Source: Winogradskyella sp. (GTDB lineage: Bacteria > Bacteroidota > Bacteroidia > Flavobacteriales > Flavobacteriaceae). Taken from it: DNA of 64,000 nt. The stretch lies in the NCBI RefSeq assembly GCF_028282165.1, contig NZ_JANQIM010000033.1, forward strand, positions 372,001 through 436,000, given 5' to 3'. Both the position numbers and the translations under genes were made by a program. Every line of letters starts with the position of its first letter. Position 1 is the stretch's first letter. The notes below the pieces were generated by a model that was given only the letters and a program-made list of their open reading frames with translations, did not search any database and had not been told where the DNA came from. Shown one piece after another: positions 16,690 through 23,652 of this stretch.

Positions 16690-17445
16690 ATGAAAAACGA
16701 AAATTTGTATAACTATATCCTCGGAATAGCAGACAATAGCTTAATTCTAGGTCAACGTTTAGGAGAACTCTGTGGTCATGGACCGAATTTAGAAACCGAT
16801 ATTGCTTGTACTAATATTTCTTTGGATCTTTTTGGTCAGGTTCGAAGTTATTTTCAGTATGCTGGAAAAATAGCAGGCGATGGGCGATCTGAAGATGATA
16901 TATCCATGCTTCGAAAGGAGCACGAATATAAAAATGTGTTATTGGTAGAACAACCAAATACTAATTTTGCATATATCATAGTCAGGCAGTTTTTGTTTGA
17001 TGCGTACCACTTAGCATTTTTAAGAGAGTTACAGAAAAGTCCAGATTTAACTTTGTCTGCGATTGCGAATAAATGTGTAAAAGAGGTAAGCTATCACGAA
17101 CGTTTTTCATCAGACTGGGTAAGACGTTTAGGTGATGGAACAGATGAAAGTCGTGAAAAAATGCAAGAGGCCATTAACGATTTGTGGATGTATACCGATG
17201 AGTTATTCCATCAAATGGAAGCTGATAAAGCTATGGTTGCTGAGGGCATAGGCGTAGATGTGACTACATTGAAAGAAGGTTATTATGCCTATGTCAAAGA
17301 AGTATTAGAAGAAGCGACTATAGAGGTGCCAGAATCTAAATATTTTCAAAAAGGGGGAAAGCACGGAGTGCATACAGAACATCTAGGTTATATACTTGCA
17401 GAATTGCAATATATGCAACGCACCTATCCAAATATGGAGTGGTAA
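16690..17445 (+). CDS. paaC: 1,2-phenylacetyl-CoA epoxidase, structural subunit PaaC
   Basis: PaaC is the ferritin-like non-catalytic partner of PaaA in the epoxidase. The 251-residue protein has family features GLADNSL-like N-terminus (LGIADNSLILGQRLGELCGHGP), EDIAL-type helices and the segment KEVSYHERFSSDWVRRLGDGTDES. The C-terminus carries KGGKHGVHTEHLGYILAELQYMQR. Normal length and place in the operon. Confidence 0.96.
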   Translation: MKNENLYNYILGIADNSLILGQRLGELCGHGPNLETDIACTNISLDLFGQVRSYFQYAGKIAGDGRSEDDISMLRKEHEYKNVLLVEQPNTNFAYIIVRQFLFDAYHLAFLRELQKSPDLTLSAIANKCVKEVSYHERFSSDWVRRLGDGTDESREKMQEAINDLWMYTDELFHQMEADKAMVAEGIGVDVTTLKEGYYAYVKEVLEEATIEVPESKYFQKGGKHGVHTEHLGYILAELQYMQRTYPNMEW

Positions 17446-17462
17446 CAAATTCATGATTTGTT

Positions 17463-17508
17463 ATGCTGAACCGCAATGCTGAGCGTAGTCGAAGTGTTGT
17501 TTCAGCAT
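17463..17508. repeat. Type 1 hairpin repeat, paaC-paaD junction
   Basis: ATGCTGAA at 17463-17470 pairs with TTCAGCAT at 17501-17508; between them lies the core TGAGCGTAGTCGAAGTG shared with 16626-16667. The repeat opens a frame (ATG at 17476) that reads into paaD, so automatic calls may extend paaD into it. Confidence 0.7.
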
Positions 17509-17523
17509 CTAACTATTGAAACT

Positions 17524-18024
17524 ATGACAGCAACAGACCAACATATTGATGATGTATTGATTCCAATCCTGGAAAAAGTATCAGACCCTGAGATTCCCGT
17601 ATTATCAATAATGGATATGGGAGTTGTACGTTCTGCGGTAATTGCAGATGACTTAGTTAAAGTAGAGATTACGCCAACCTACAGTGGTTGTCCGGCTATG
17701 GATGTCATTGGTGATGATATTAAAAAAGCATTAAAAGAAGCAGGTTACAAATCAGAAATAGATTTAATTTTACATCCTGCTTGGACGACAGATTGGATTA
17801 CACCGCGTGGACGAAAAGCTCTTGAAGATTATGGAATTGCTGCACCATTGGAGGCGGAAGCCGATAAAGCGGTTTTGCTTGATGGTAAACGATTAGTAAA
17901 GTGTACCAATTGTGGTTCAACAAATACAAGATTAGTAAGCCAGTTTGGATCTACAGCATGCAAAGCGCAATTTCAATGCGATGATTGCCAAGAGCCTTTC
18001 GACTATTTTAAATGTCTCAAATAA
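17524..18024 (+). CDS. paaD: PaaD, MIP18-family maturation factor of the epoxidase
   Basis: PaaD is required for phenylacetyl-CoA epoxidase activity and is thought to help metal or iron-sulfur maturation. The N-terminal DUF59/MIP18 domain is clear (SDPEIPVLSIMDMGVVR, TPTYSGCPAMDVIGDDI). The C-terminus has a metal-binding set, C127-x2-C130 and C152-x2-C155 plus C146 and C164. Start: the frame extends upstream to an ATG at 17476, but those 16 residues are encoded by a palindromic repeat, so the ATG at 17524 (166 residues) is chosen. Confidence 0.93.
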   Translation: MTATDQHIDDVLIPILEKVSDPEIPVLSIMDMGVVRSAVIADDLVKVEITPTYSGCPAMDVIGDDIKKALKEAGYKSEIDLILHPAWTTDWITPRGRKALEDYGIAAPLEAEADKAVLLDGKRLVKCTNCGSTNTRLVSQFGSTACKAQFQCDDCQEPFDYFKCLK

Positions 18025-18056
18025 ATGATAAGGAATAGAAAATAGCGAATAGACCA

Positions 18057-18258
18057 CTTCGCTTTTAAATATAATCAATGCGAAGCATTGAGATAAATGT
18101 TGAAATGCAGAATATGAAAATCAAATCGTTAAAAATTTCTGAAACCTTGGAAGAAATTTAGATTTTGTTTTTGGTTTTTAATCTGAGAATAAAGATTGAA
18201 AAATTCCTCATTTCAACTTGACTTTTTTGATTCGTTTTTGTGTCAAGACAAAAATGAA
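18057..18258. repeat. Type 2 repeat, copy A, between paaD and paaG
   Basis: The left part has CTTCGCTTTTAAATATAATC and the perfect hairpin TCAATGC-GAA-GCATTGA (18075-18091), then TGTTGAAATGCAGAAT. The right part has TTTCAACTTGA and the hairpin TTTTTGTgtcaAGACAAAAA ending at 18258. Copy B (23518-23636) has the same parts with a shorter middle. The right hairpin ends 20 bases before the paaG ATG. Confidence 0.7.
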
Positions 18259-18277
18259 TAGAAAGAAAAAACGATAC

Positions 18278-19060
18278 ATGAGCAATTCAATAGAATTAAA
18301 AATAGAAAACAAAATAGCGTATATAACGCTCAATAGACCAGAAGTATTTAATAGTTTCAATCGCAAAATGGCATTAAGCCTTCAGTCCGTTTTTGATGAC
18401 TGTGAAACTAATGACGATGTTCGAGCGATCGTACTTACTGGTAACGGAAAAGCATTTTGTGCAGGTCAAGATTTAAAAGAAGTGACTACACCAGAATTAA
18501 ATCCTGGTTTCAAAAAAATATTAGAAGAACACTATAACCCAATTATCAAAAGAATAAGATCAATTAAGAAACCTGTAATCGCGGCAGTCAATGGTGTTGC
18601 GGCTGGTGCTGGAGCTAACATAGCATTAGCCTGCGATATTGTAGTTGCGCACGAAAAGGTCAGTTTTATTCAGGCGTTTAGTTTAATTGGTTTAGTGCCA
18701 GATAGTGCAGGAACCTTCTTTTTGCCACGGTTAATAGGCTTTCAAAAGGCACAAGCACTAGCAATGCTAGGAGATAAAGTGTCGGCTGAAGAAGCAGAAC
18801 GCATCGGAATGATTTATAAGGTAGTTCCCTTAGAAAGTTTCAATGATGAGATTGAAAGACTTGCATTGAAGCTAGCTAATATGCCAACTAAAGCTTTAGG
18901 TATGATTAAGGAACTGTTTAATAAATCCATGACAAATACTTTAGAAGAGCAATTAGATATGGAATCTAAATACCAAATAGAAGCAGCCCAAAGTGAGGAT
19001 TATAAAGAGGGAGTAGCTGCATTTATAGAAAAGCGAAAGCCAATTTTCAAAGGAAAATGA
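18278..19060 (+). CDS. paaG: 1,2-epoxyphenylacetyl-CoA isomerase PaaG
   Basis: PaaG is a crotonase-fold isomerase that turns the ring epoxide into an oxepin before ring opening and also shifts double bonds later in the pathway. Key signatures are GKAFCAGQDL (about 58-66), the oxyanion segment VNGVAAGAGANIALACD, and GLVPDSAGTFFLPRL with the catalytic-type Asp142. Glu residues of true hydratases are absent, as expected for PaaG. The frame extends to 18218 through a repeat, but the ATG at 18278 (260 residues) fits the family. Confidence 0.92.
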   Translation: MSNSIELKIENKIAYITLNRPEVFNSFNRKMALSLQSVFDDCETNDDVRAIVLTGNGKAFCAGQDLKEVTTPELNPGFKKILEEHYNPIIKRIRSIKKPVIAAVNGVAAGAGANIALACDIVVAHEKVSFIQAFSLIGLVPDSAGTFFLPRLIGFQKAQALAMLGDKVSAEEAERIGMIYKVVPLESFNDEIERLALKLANMPTKALGMIKELFNKSMTNTLEEQLDMESKYQIEAAQSEDYKEGVAAFIEKRKPIFKGK

Positions 19061-19132
19061 TTTAAGATTAGCGAATTAAGATTTATGAATTTGGAGTTTC
19101 ATAAATAAGTAATTAAAAATCTGCAATTTCAA

Positions 19133-20068
19133 ATGAACAAGCAAACCCTTATAGAAACCCATAACAGAATAAAACCATTTATTCATAAAACACCTGTATT
19201 AAGTTCTAGCTTAATCAATGAAATGTTGGGAACAGAAGTTGTTTTTAAATGTGAGAATTTTCAAAAAATGGGAGCTTTTAAAATGAGAGGTGCGTCTAAT
19301 GCGATATTGTCTTTATCGGAAGAAGAGCGACAACGAGGAGTAGTAACACATTCATCTGGAAACTTTGCTCAAGCCGTATCACTTGCAGCAAAAAAATTAG
19401 GAGTAAAAGCCTATATCGTAATGCCAGAGAATGCTCCACAAGTAAAAAAGGATGCCGTTAAAACTTATGAAGGTGAAATTATTGAGTGCGAATCCACACC
19501 ACAAGCTAGGGAAGCAGCAGCTAACAAAATAAAAGAAGAGAAGGGAGCTTCTTTTTTGCATCCTTCTAATCAAGATGAGGTAATTTATGGCAATGGTACA
19601 GCCGCTATTGAATTGTTAGAAGAATATCCAGAATTAGATGTAATTTTAGCACCTGTTGGAGGTGGTGGACTTATTGCAGGTACTGCTTTGGCGGCAAACT
19701 ATTTTTCAACCAAATGTAAAGTCATTGGAGGAGAACCCATGGAAGTAGATGATGCATATCGCTCTCTAATTTCAGGGAAAATAGAAACCAATGATAGTTT
19801 TCATACCGTTGCTGATGGTCTCAGGACACATCTAGGCGATCGCAATTTTCCGATTATAAAAAAACATGTTGAGAAGATTATTCGTGTCGAGGAAGATGAA
19901 ATTGTAGATGCTATGCAAATTATTTGGGAACGTATGAAGATTATTATAGAACCCTCATGTGCAGTGCCATTTGCCGCAGTGTTGAAAAACAAAGAAGAAT
20001 TCAAAAACAAAAATGTCGGAATAATTTTATCTGGCGGAAATGTAGATGTCAAGAATTTACCATTTTGA
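19133..20068 (+). CDS. PLP-dependent threonine/serine dehydratase (IlvA/serine racemase-like)
   Basis: A fold-type II PLP enzyme that would deaminate threonine or serine, or racemise serine. Lys50 in NFQKMGAFKMRGA is the PLP lysine; SSGNFAQA and the glycine loop APVGGGGLIAG bind the cofactor, and LSGGNVD closes the site. At 311 residues it lacks the C-terminal regulatory ACT domain of biosynthetic IlvA, so it is of catabolic or racemase type. It has no known role in phenylacetate breakdown, yet lies inside the paa operon on the same strand. Confidence 0.88.
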   Translation: MNKQTLIETHNRIKPFIHKTPVLSSSLINEMLGTEVVFKCENFQKMGAFKMRGASNAILSLSEEERQRGVVTHSSGNFAQAVSLAAKKLGVKAYIVMPENAPQVKKDAVKTYEGEIIECESTPQAREAAANKIKEEKGASFLHPSNQDEVIYGNGTAAIELLEEYPELDVILAPVGGGGLIAGTALAANYFSTKCKVIGGEPMEVDDAYRSLISGKIETNDSFHTVADGLRTHLGDRNFPIIKKHVEKIIRVEEDEIVDAMQIIWERMKIIIEPSCAVPFAAVLKNKEEFKNKNVGIILSGGNVDVKNLPF

Positions 20069-20123
20069 TTAGCGATTGTAGAATGTGGATTTATGAATTT
20101 TGATTTTAAAAAAAATACTACAC

Positions 20124-20483
20124 GTGAAAGCTAATGAATTAGAAGAGAGATTGGTTCAGTTTTCAATTGATATTATTTTATTGACTAAAACAATAGATAA
20201 ATCTTTTGCTTCAGAGCATTTAGCAAAGCAATTAATACGTTCCGCAATGTCTTCAGCTTTAAATTATGGTGAAGCAAGAAGTGGAGAATCCACAAGAGAC
20301 TTTCTTCATAAGATGAAAATTTGTTTGAAAGAATTAAGAGAATCATATATTAATTTAAAAATTCAAAAAGGTTCGCAAACAATTTCAGATTTAAATAAAT
20401 TAGAAGAATTATTGAAGGAAAACGATGAGCTAATTTCTATATTCGTTTCGAGTATAAAAACAGCATCGAATAAACTTAAATAA
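20124..20483 (+). CDS. Four-helix-bundle protein (23S rRNA IVS-protein family)
   Basis: A 119-residue all-helical protein of the small family first found in intervening sequences of 23S rRNA genes. Family markers are LAKQLIRSAMSSALNYGEARSG and the following TRDFLHKMKICLKELRES. No catalytic residues are known for the family; members often assemble as oligomers and are sometimes associated with retroelements. The GTG at 20124 fits the family start better than the TTG at 20100. It interrupts the paa operon between the dehydratase and paaH. Confidence 0.8.
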   Translation: MKANELEERLVQFSIDIILLTKTIDKSFASEHLAKQLIRSAMSSALNYGEARSGESTRDFLHKMKICLKELRESYINLKIQKGSQTISDLNKLEELLKENDELISIFVSSIKTASNKLK

Positions 20484-20499
20484 TACTTATTTGTTGAGT

Positions 20500-21720
20500 A
20501 TGAGCGAAAATCAACAATCAATAATCGGCAATCAGCAATCTAAAGTCCTCAATGTGGGAATTATAGGTTCAGGAACCATGGGAAGTGGCATTGCACAAGT
20601 CGCTGCTACCGCAGGTTGTAAGGTGAAATTATACGATACCAATCAAGCCGCTTTGGAAAAAGCTCAAACGGCTTTAGAAAGGATATTGAATCGTCTTATT
20701 GAAAAAGGACGAATAGACGCATCCGAAAAACAGAGAATCCAATCCAATATATCCTATGTTGATAGTTTAAAGGATTTAAGTGATTCTAATTTAACCATAG
20801 AAGCCATAGTTGAGAATCTCGATATTAAACAAAAGGTATTTGCAGAATTAGAGACTTATGTTTCAGAAGAATGTGTCATTGCTTCAAATACATCAAGTTT
20901 ATCCATTGCCTCTATCGCTTCATCCTTAAAAAAACCAGAGCGCTGCATCGGGATTCATTTTTTCAATCCAGCACCTTTAATGAAATTGGTTGAGGTAATT
21001 CCAGCAATTCAAACATCAAAGGAAGTTTTGGAGACTTCAGTAAAAACCATTTCCGATTGGAAAAAAGTTGTGGCTGTGGCAAAAGATACACCAGGTTTTA
21101 TTGTGAACCGAGTGGCTAGACCGTTTTATGGCGAATCACTAAGAATTTATGAAGAAGGGATAGCCGATTTTGCAACAATTGATTGGAGTTTAAAAACCTT
21201 AGGAGGGTTCAGGATGGGGCCGTTTGAGTTGATGGACTTTATAGGTAATGATGTAAACTATACGGTAACTGAAACGGTTTTTACAGCGTTTTATTTCGAT
21301 CCAAGATATAAGCCAGCATTTACACAGAAACGTTTCACAGAGGCAGGTTATTTAGGACGTAAATCTGGAAGAGGGTATTACGATTATGATGAAAACGGAA
21401 GAATTGTCATTTCGAACAAAAGTGAGAAATCTCACAACGAAGAGCTAGCACAACAAATTTTTGATCGCGTGTTGGTGATGCTAATTAATGAAGCGGCCGA
21501 TGCGTTGTTTTTAAATATAGCATCAGCAGAAGATATTGACAACGCCATGACCAAAGGTGTCAATTACCCAAAAGGTCTACTGGCCTGGGCAGATGAGAAA
21601 GGCATTGATTGGTGTGTTGCTAAGATGGATGAGCTTTACGATGAATATCACGAAGATAGATACCGTTGTAGTCCACTTTTAAGAAAGATGGGCAGGGAGA
21701 ATAAAGTATTTTTTAGCTGA
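20500..21720 (+). CDS. paaH: 3-hydroxyadipyl-CoA dehydrogenase PaaH, with repeat-derived insertions
   Basis: PaaH oxidises 3-hydroxyadipyl-CoA with NAD+. The Rossmann motif GIIGSGTMGSG (G23, G25, G28) and the catalytic HFFNPAPLMKLVEVI are intact, and the second C-terminal repeat (LVMLINEAADALFLNIASAEDID, MTKGVNYPKGLLAWAD) is complete. Two parts are odd. The N-terminus has a Q/S/N/I-rich tail encoded by AATCAACAATC microrepeats before the Rossmann strand. Residues about 302-313 (IVISNKSEKSHN), in the linker between the two C-terminal domains, are encoded by a palindromic repeat of the intergenic type. The frame stays open throughout. Confidence 0.93.
   Translation: MSENQQSIIGNQQSKVLNVGIIGSGTMGSGIAQVAATAGCKVKLYDTNQAALEKAQTALERILNRLIEKGRIDASEKQRIQSNISYVDSLKDLSDSNLTIEAIVENLDIKQKVFAELETYVSEECVIASNTSSLSIASIASSLKKPERCIGIHFFNPAPLMKLVEVIPAIQTSKEVLETSVKTISDWKKVVAVAKDTPGFIVNRVARPFYGESLRIYEEGIADFATIDWSLKTLGGFRMGPFELMDFIGNDVNYTVTETVFTAFYFDPRYKPAFTQKRFTEAGYLGRKSGRGYYDYDENGRIVISNKSEKSHNEELAQQIFDRVLVMLINEAADALFLNIASAEDIDNAMTKGVNYPKGLLAWADEKGIDWCVAKMDELYDEYHEDRYRCSPLLRKMGRENKVFFS
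20507..20540. repeat. Microrepeat AATCAACAATC in the paaH 5' coding end
   Basis: Tandem degenerate units AATCAACAATC, AATAATCGGC and AATCAGCAATC encode residues about 4-14 of PaaH. The same words fill the spacer before paaJ (22252-22291), where they are non-coding. Confidence 0.5.
21405..21434. repeat. Type 1 repeat inside the paaH coding sequence
   Basis: TGTCATTTCGAAC followed by AAGTGAGAAATCTCA, matching the type 1 words in spacers (compare GTCATTTCGAAC at 30837). It stays in frame with paaH and encodes the linker peptide VISNKSEKS and neighbours. Confidence 0.65.
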
Positions 21721-21800
21721 TGTCATTCCGAGCGTAGCGCGGGAATCTGGAAAACAGATTGCTTCGTCTTCCGATAGCAATCGGAATTCTCGCAATGACA
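21721..21800. repeat. Type 1 palindromic element, paaH-paaI junction
   Basis: An 80-base element starting TGTCATT and ending AATGACA, so terminal inverted repeats are perfect over 7 bases. It begins immediately after the paaH stop and ends 9 bases before paaI. Inside are CCGAGCGTAGCGCGGGAATC and the nested palindrome CCGATAGCAATCGG. Confidence 0.75.
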
Positions 21801-21809
21801 ATGTAAAAT

Positions 21810-22220
21810 ATGAAAGGAAAACAAATTCCATACAAAATGTTAAGTCTTGACGCCTTTAGTCAATGGTTAGGTATTGAAATTTTAGAATGTGAGATTGGCC
21901 GATGTAAATTAGGGATGACCATTAGAAAAGAGATGCTTAATAGTATGAACTATGCGCATGGAGGTGTAAGTTATGCGTTAGCAGATACAGCTTTTGGTTT
22001 TGCAGCAAATACGCATGGCAAATATGCGGTTTCTATTGAAACGAGTATCAATCATATCGAAGCATTGGAAGAAGGCGACTATTTGGTTGCCGAATCAGTC
22101 ATTGAAAAGGTAAATAACAAGTTAGGGTTTAATGTAGTAGAGGTAAAGCGGGGAGAAGAATTGGTCGCGCTTTTTAAAGGTGTGGTCTATAGAACACAAA
22201 AAGAATGGAAAAATGATTAA
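21810..22220 (+). CDS. paaI: Hotdog-fold phenylacetyl-CoA pathway thioesterase PaaI
   Basis: PaaI hydrolyses blocked CoA intermediates of the phenylacetate pathway and so frees trapped CoA. The 136-residue protein shows the hotdog motif NYAHGGVSYALADTAFGFAAN with the His50-Gly-Gly loop and the catalytic-type Asp59. Position between paaH and paaJ supports the name over other thioesterases of the family. Confidence 0.92.
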   Translation: MKGKQIPYKMLSLDAFSQWLGIEILECEIGRCKLGMTIRKEMLNSMNYAHGGVSYALADTAFGFAANTHGKYAVSIETSINHIEALEEGDYLVAESVIEKVNNKLGFNVVEVKRGEELVALFKGVVYRTQKEWKND

Positions 22221-22251
22221 CGATTAAAGATTACTGATTAGAGAATTTAGA

Positions 22252-22291
22252 TTCAACAATCAGTTATCAACAATCAACAATCTTAAATCAA
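22252..22291. repeat. Microrepeat AACAATCA, paaI-paaJ junction
   Basis: Direct imperfect repeats of ATCAACAATC reach the paaJ start codon. The words match those in the coding 5' end of paaH. Confidence 0.45.
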
Positions 22292-22292
22292 T

Positions 22293-23501
22293 ATGGAAGC
22301 ATATATTATAGATGGTGTGCGTACACCAATAGGAAATTATAAAGGTATTTTATCTGCGGTTCGTACGGACGATTTGGGCGCATTGGTAATTTCAGAAGTT
22401 GTGAAACGAAATCCAAATATCCCAAAAGAAGCCTATGACGATGTCATCATGGGCTGTGCCAATCAAGCCGGAGAAGATAACCGTAATGTCGCGAGAATGG
22501 CATCACTACTAGCAGGATTACCATTTTCAGTACCTGGAGAAACAGTTAATAGATTGTGTAGTTCGGGGCTATCTGCTATTATCCATGCCAATCGTGCTAT
22601 TAAAGCAGGCGATGGCGATATTTTTATTTCTGGAGGTGTAGAAAATATGACACGTGGACCTTACGTTATCGCTAAACCGTCAAGTGCCTTTGGCAATGAT
22701 TCGAAGATGTATGATTCCAGTTTCGGATGGCGGTTTATCAATCCGAAAATGCAAGACATGTATGGTACCGATGGTATGGGAATGACTGCAGAAAACTTAG
22801 TGGAGAAATACAATATTTCTCGAGAAGACCAAGATAAGTTTGCGTATTGGAGCCAGATGAAAGCAGCCAGAGCTCAAGAAAATGGACGATTAGCCAAGGA
22901 GATCGTTACGGTTGAAATTCCGCAACGTAAAAAGGATCCAATTCAATTTTCAAAAGATGAATTTATAAAACCAAATACATCTCTTGAAGTATTGGGAAAA
23001 TTGAGGACAGCATTTAAAAAAGAAGGTGGAAGTGTTACAGCAGGAAATGCATCAGGATTAAATGATGGTGCAGCAGCAACCATAATTGCTTCAGAGCACG
23101 CTGTAAAAAAGTTTGATCTAAAACCTATGGCTAGAATTGTAAGTTCAGCAGTGGTTGGGGTTGAGCCGCGTATTATGGGGATTGGACCAGTACAAGCATC
23201 TAATAAAGCACTTGAAAAAGCAGGTTTAACCATGGATGATATAGGCATTATTGAATTAAATGAAGCATTTGCCGCACAAGCATTAGCCTGTACAAGAGCA
23301 TGGGGATTAGCAGATGATGACCCACGATTAAATCCTAACGGAGGCTCAATAGCCATTGGTCATCCATTAGGTGTTACAGGAACAAGAATAGCCTATTCTG
23401 CAGCTTTAGAGCTGCATGAACAACAAAAACGATATGCATTAATTACTATGTGCGTAGGCGTTGGGCAAGGGTATGCAGCAATTATAGAAAGAGTAGGGTG
23501 A
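22293..23501 (+). CDS. paaJ: 3-oxoadipyl-CoA / 3-oxo-5,6-dehydrosuberyl-CoA thiolase PaaJ
   Basis: This thiolase cleaves the beta-oxidation intermediates of the pathway to release acetyl-CoA and succinyl-CoA. The catalytic set is complete: Cys89 in NRLCSSGLSAI, His357 in GGSIAIGHPLGVTG and Cys387 in TMCVGVGQGYA. At 402 residues it has the usual length. It is followed by paaZ after a type 2 repeat. Confidence 0.93.
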   Translation: MEAYIIDGVRTPIGNYKGILSAVRTDDLGALVISEVVKRNPNIPKEAYDDVIMGCANQAGEDNRNVARMASLLAGLPFSVPGETVNRLCSSGLSAIIHANRAIKAGDGDIFISGGVENMTRGPYVIAKPSSAFGNDSKMYDSSFGWRFINPKMQDMYGTDGMGMTAENLVEKYNISREDQDKFAYWSQMKAARAQENGRLAKEIVTVEIPQRKKDPIQFSKDEFIKPNTSLEVLGKLRTAFKKEGGSVTAGNASGLNDGAAATIIASEHAVKKFDLKPMARIVSSAVVGVEPRIMGIGPVQASNKALEKAGLTMDDIGIIELNEAFAAQALACTRAWGLADDDPRLNPNGGSIAIGHPLGVTGTRIAYSAALELHEQQKRYALITMCVGVGQGYAAIIERVG

Positions 23502-23517
23502 ACCAACAAATAATAGT

Positions 23518-23636
23518 CCGCTTCGCTTGTTATATAATCAATGCGAAGCATTGAAATAAATGTTGAAATACAGAATTAAAAAGCTCTTTATTTCAACTTG
23601 AATTTTTGGTTCGTTTTGTTTCAAGACAAAATGAAC
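23518..23636. repeat. Type 2 repeat, copy B, between paaJ and paaZ
   Basis: Contains the perfect hairpin TCAATGC-GAA-GCATTGA (23538-23554), TGTTGAAATACAGAAT, TTTCAACTTGA and the right hairpin TTTTGTttcaagACAAAA. It ends 16 bases before the paaZ ATG, a distance similar to copy A and paaG. Confidence 0.72.
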
Positions 23637-23652
23637 ATAAAAACAAAAAAAC

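Noticed and set aside
20100..20483. Four-helix-bundle gene as evidence of a 23S rRNA intervening sequence
   Set aside because: No rRNA sequence surrounds it; it lies between protein-coding genes.
22943..23356. Minus-strand frame of 137 residues in paaJ
   Set aside because: Antisense shadow of the thiolase gene, whose catalytic residues are all intact.
17463..23636. Possible CRISPR array or regular spaced repeats in the paa operon
   Set aside because: The repeats differ in type and spacing, are separated by genes, and there are no cas genes.
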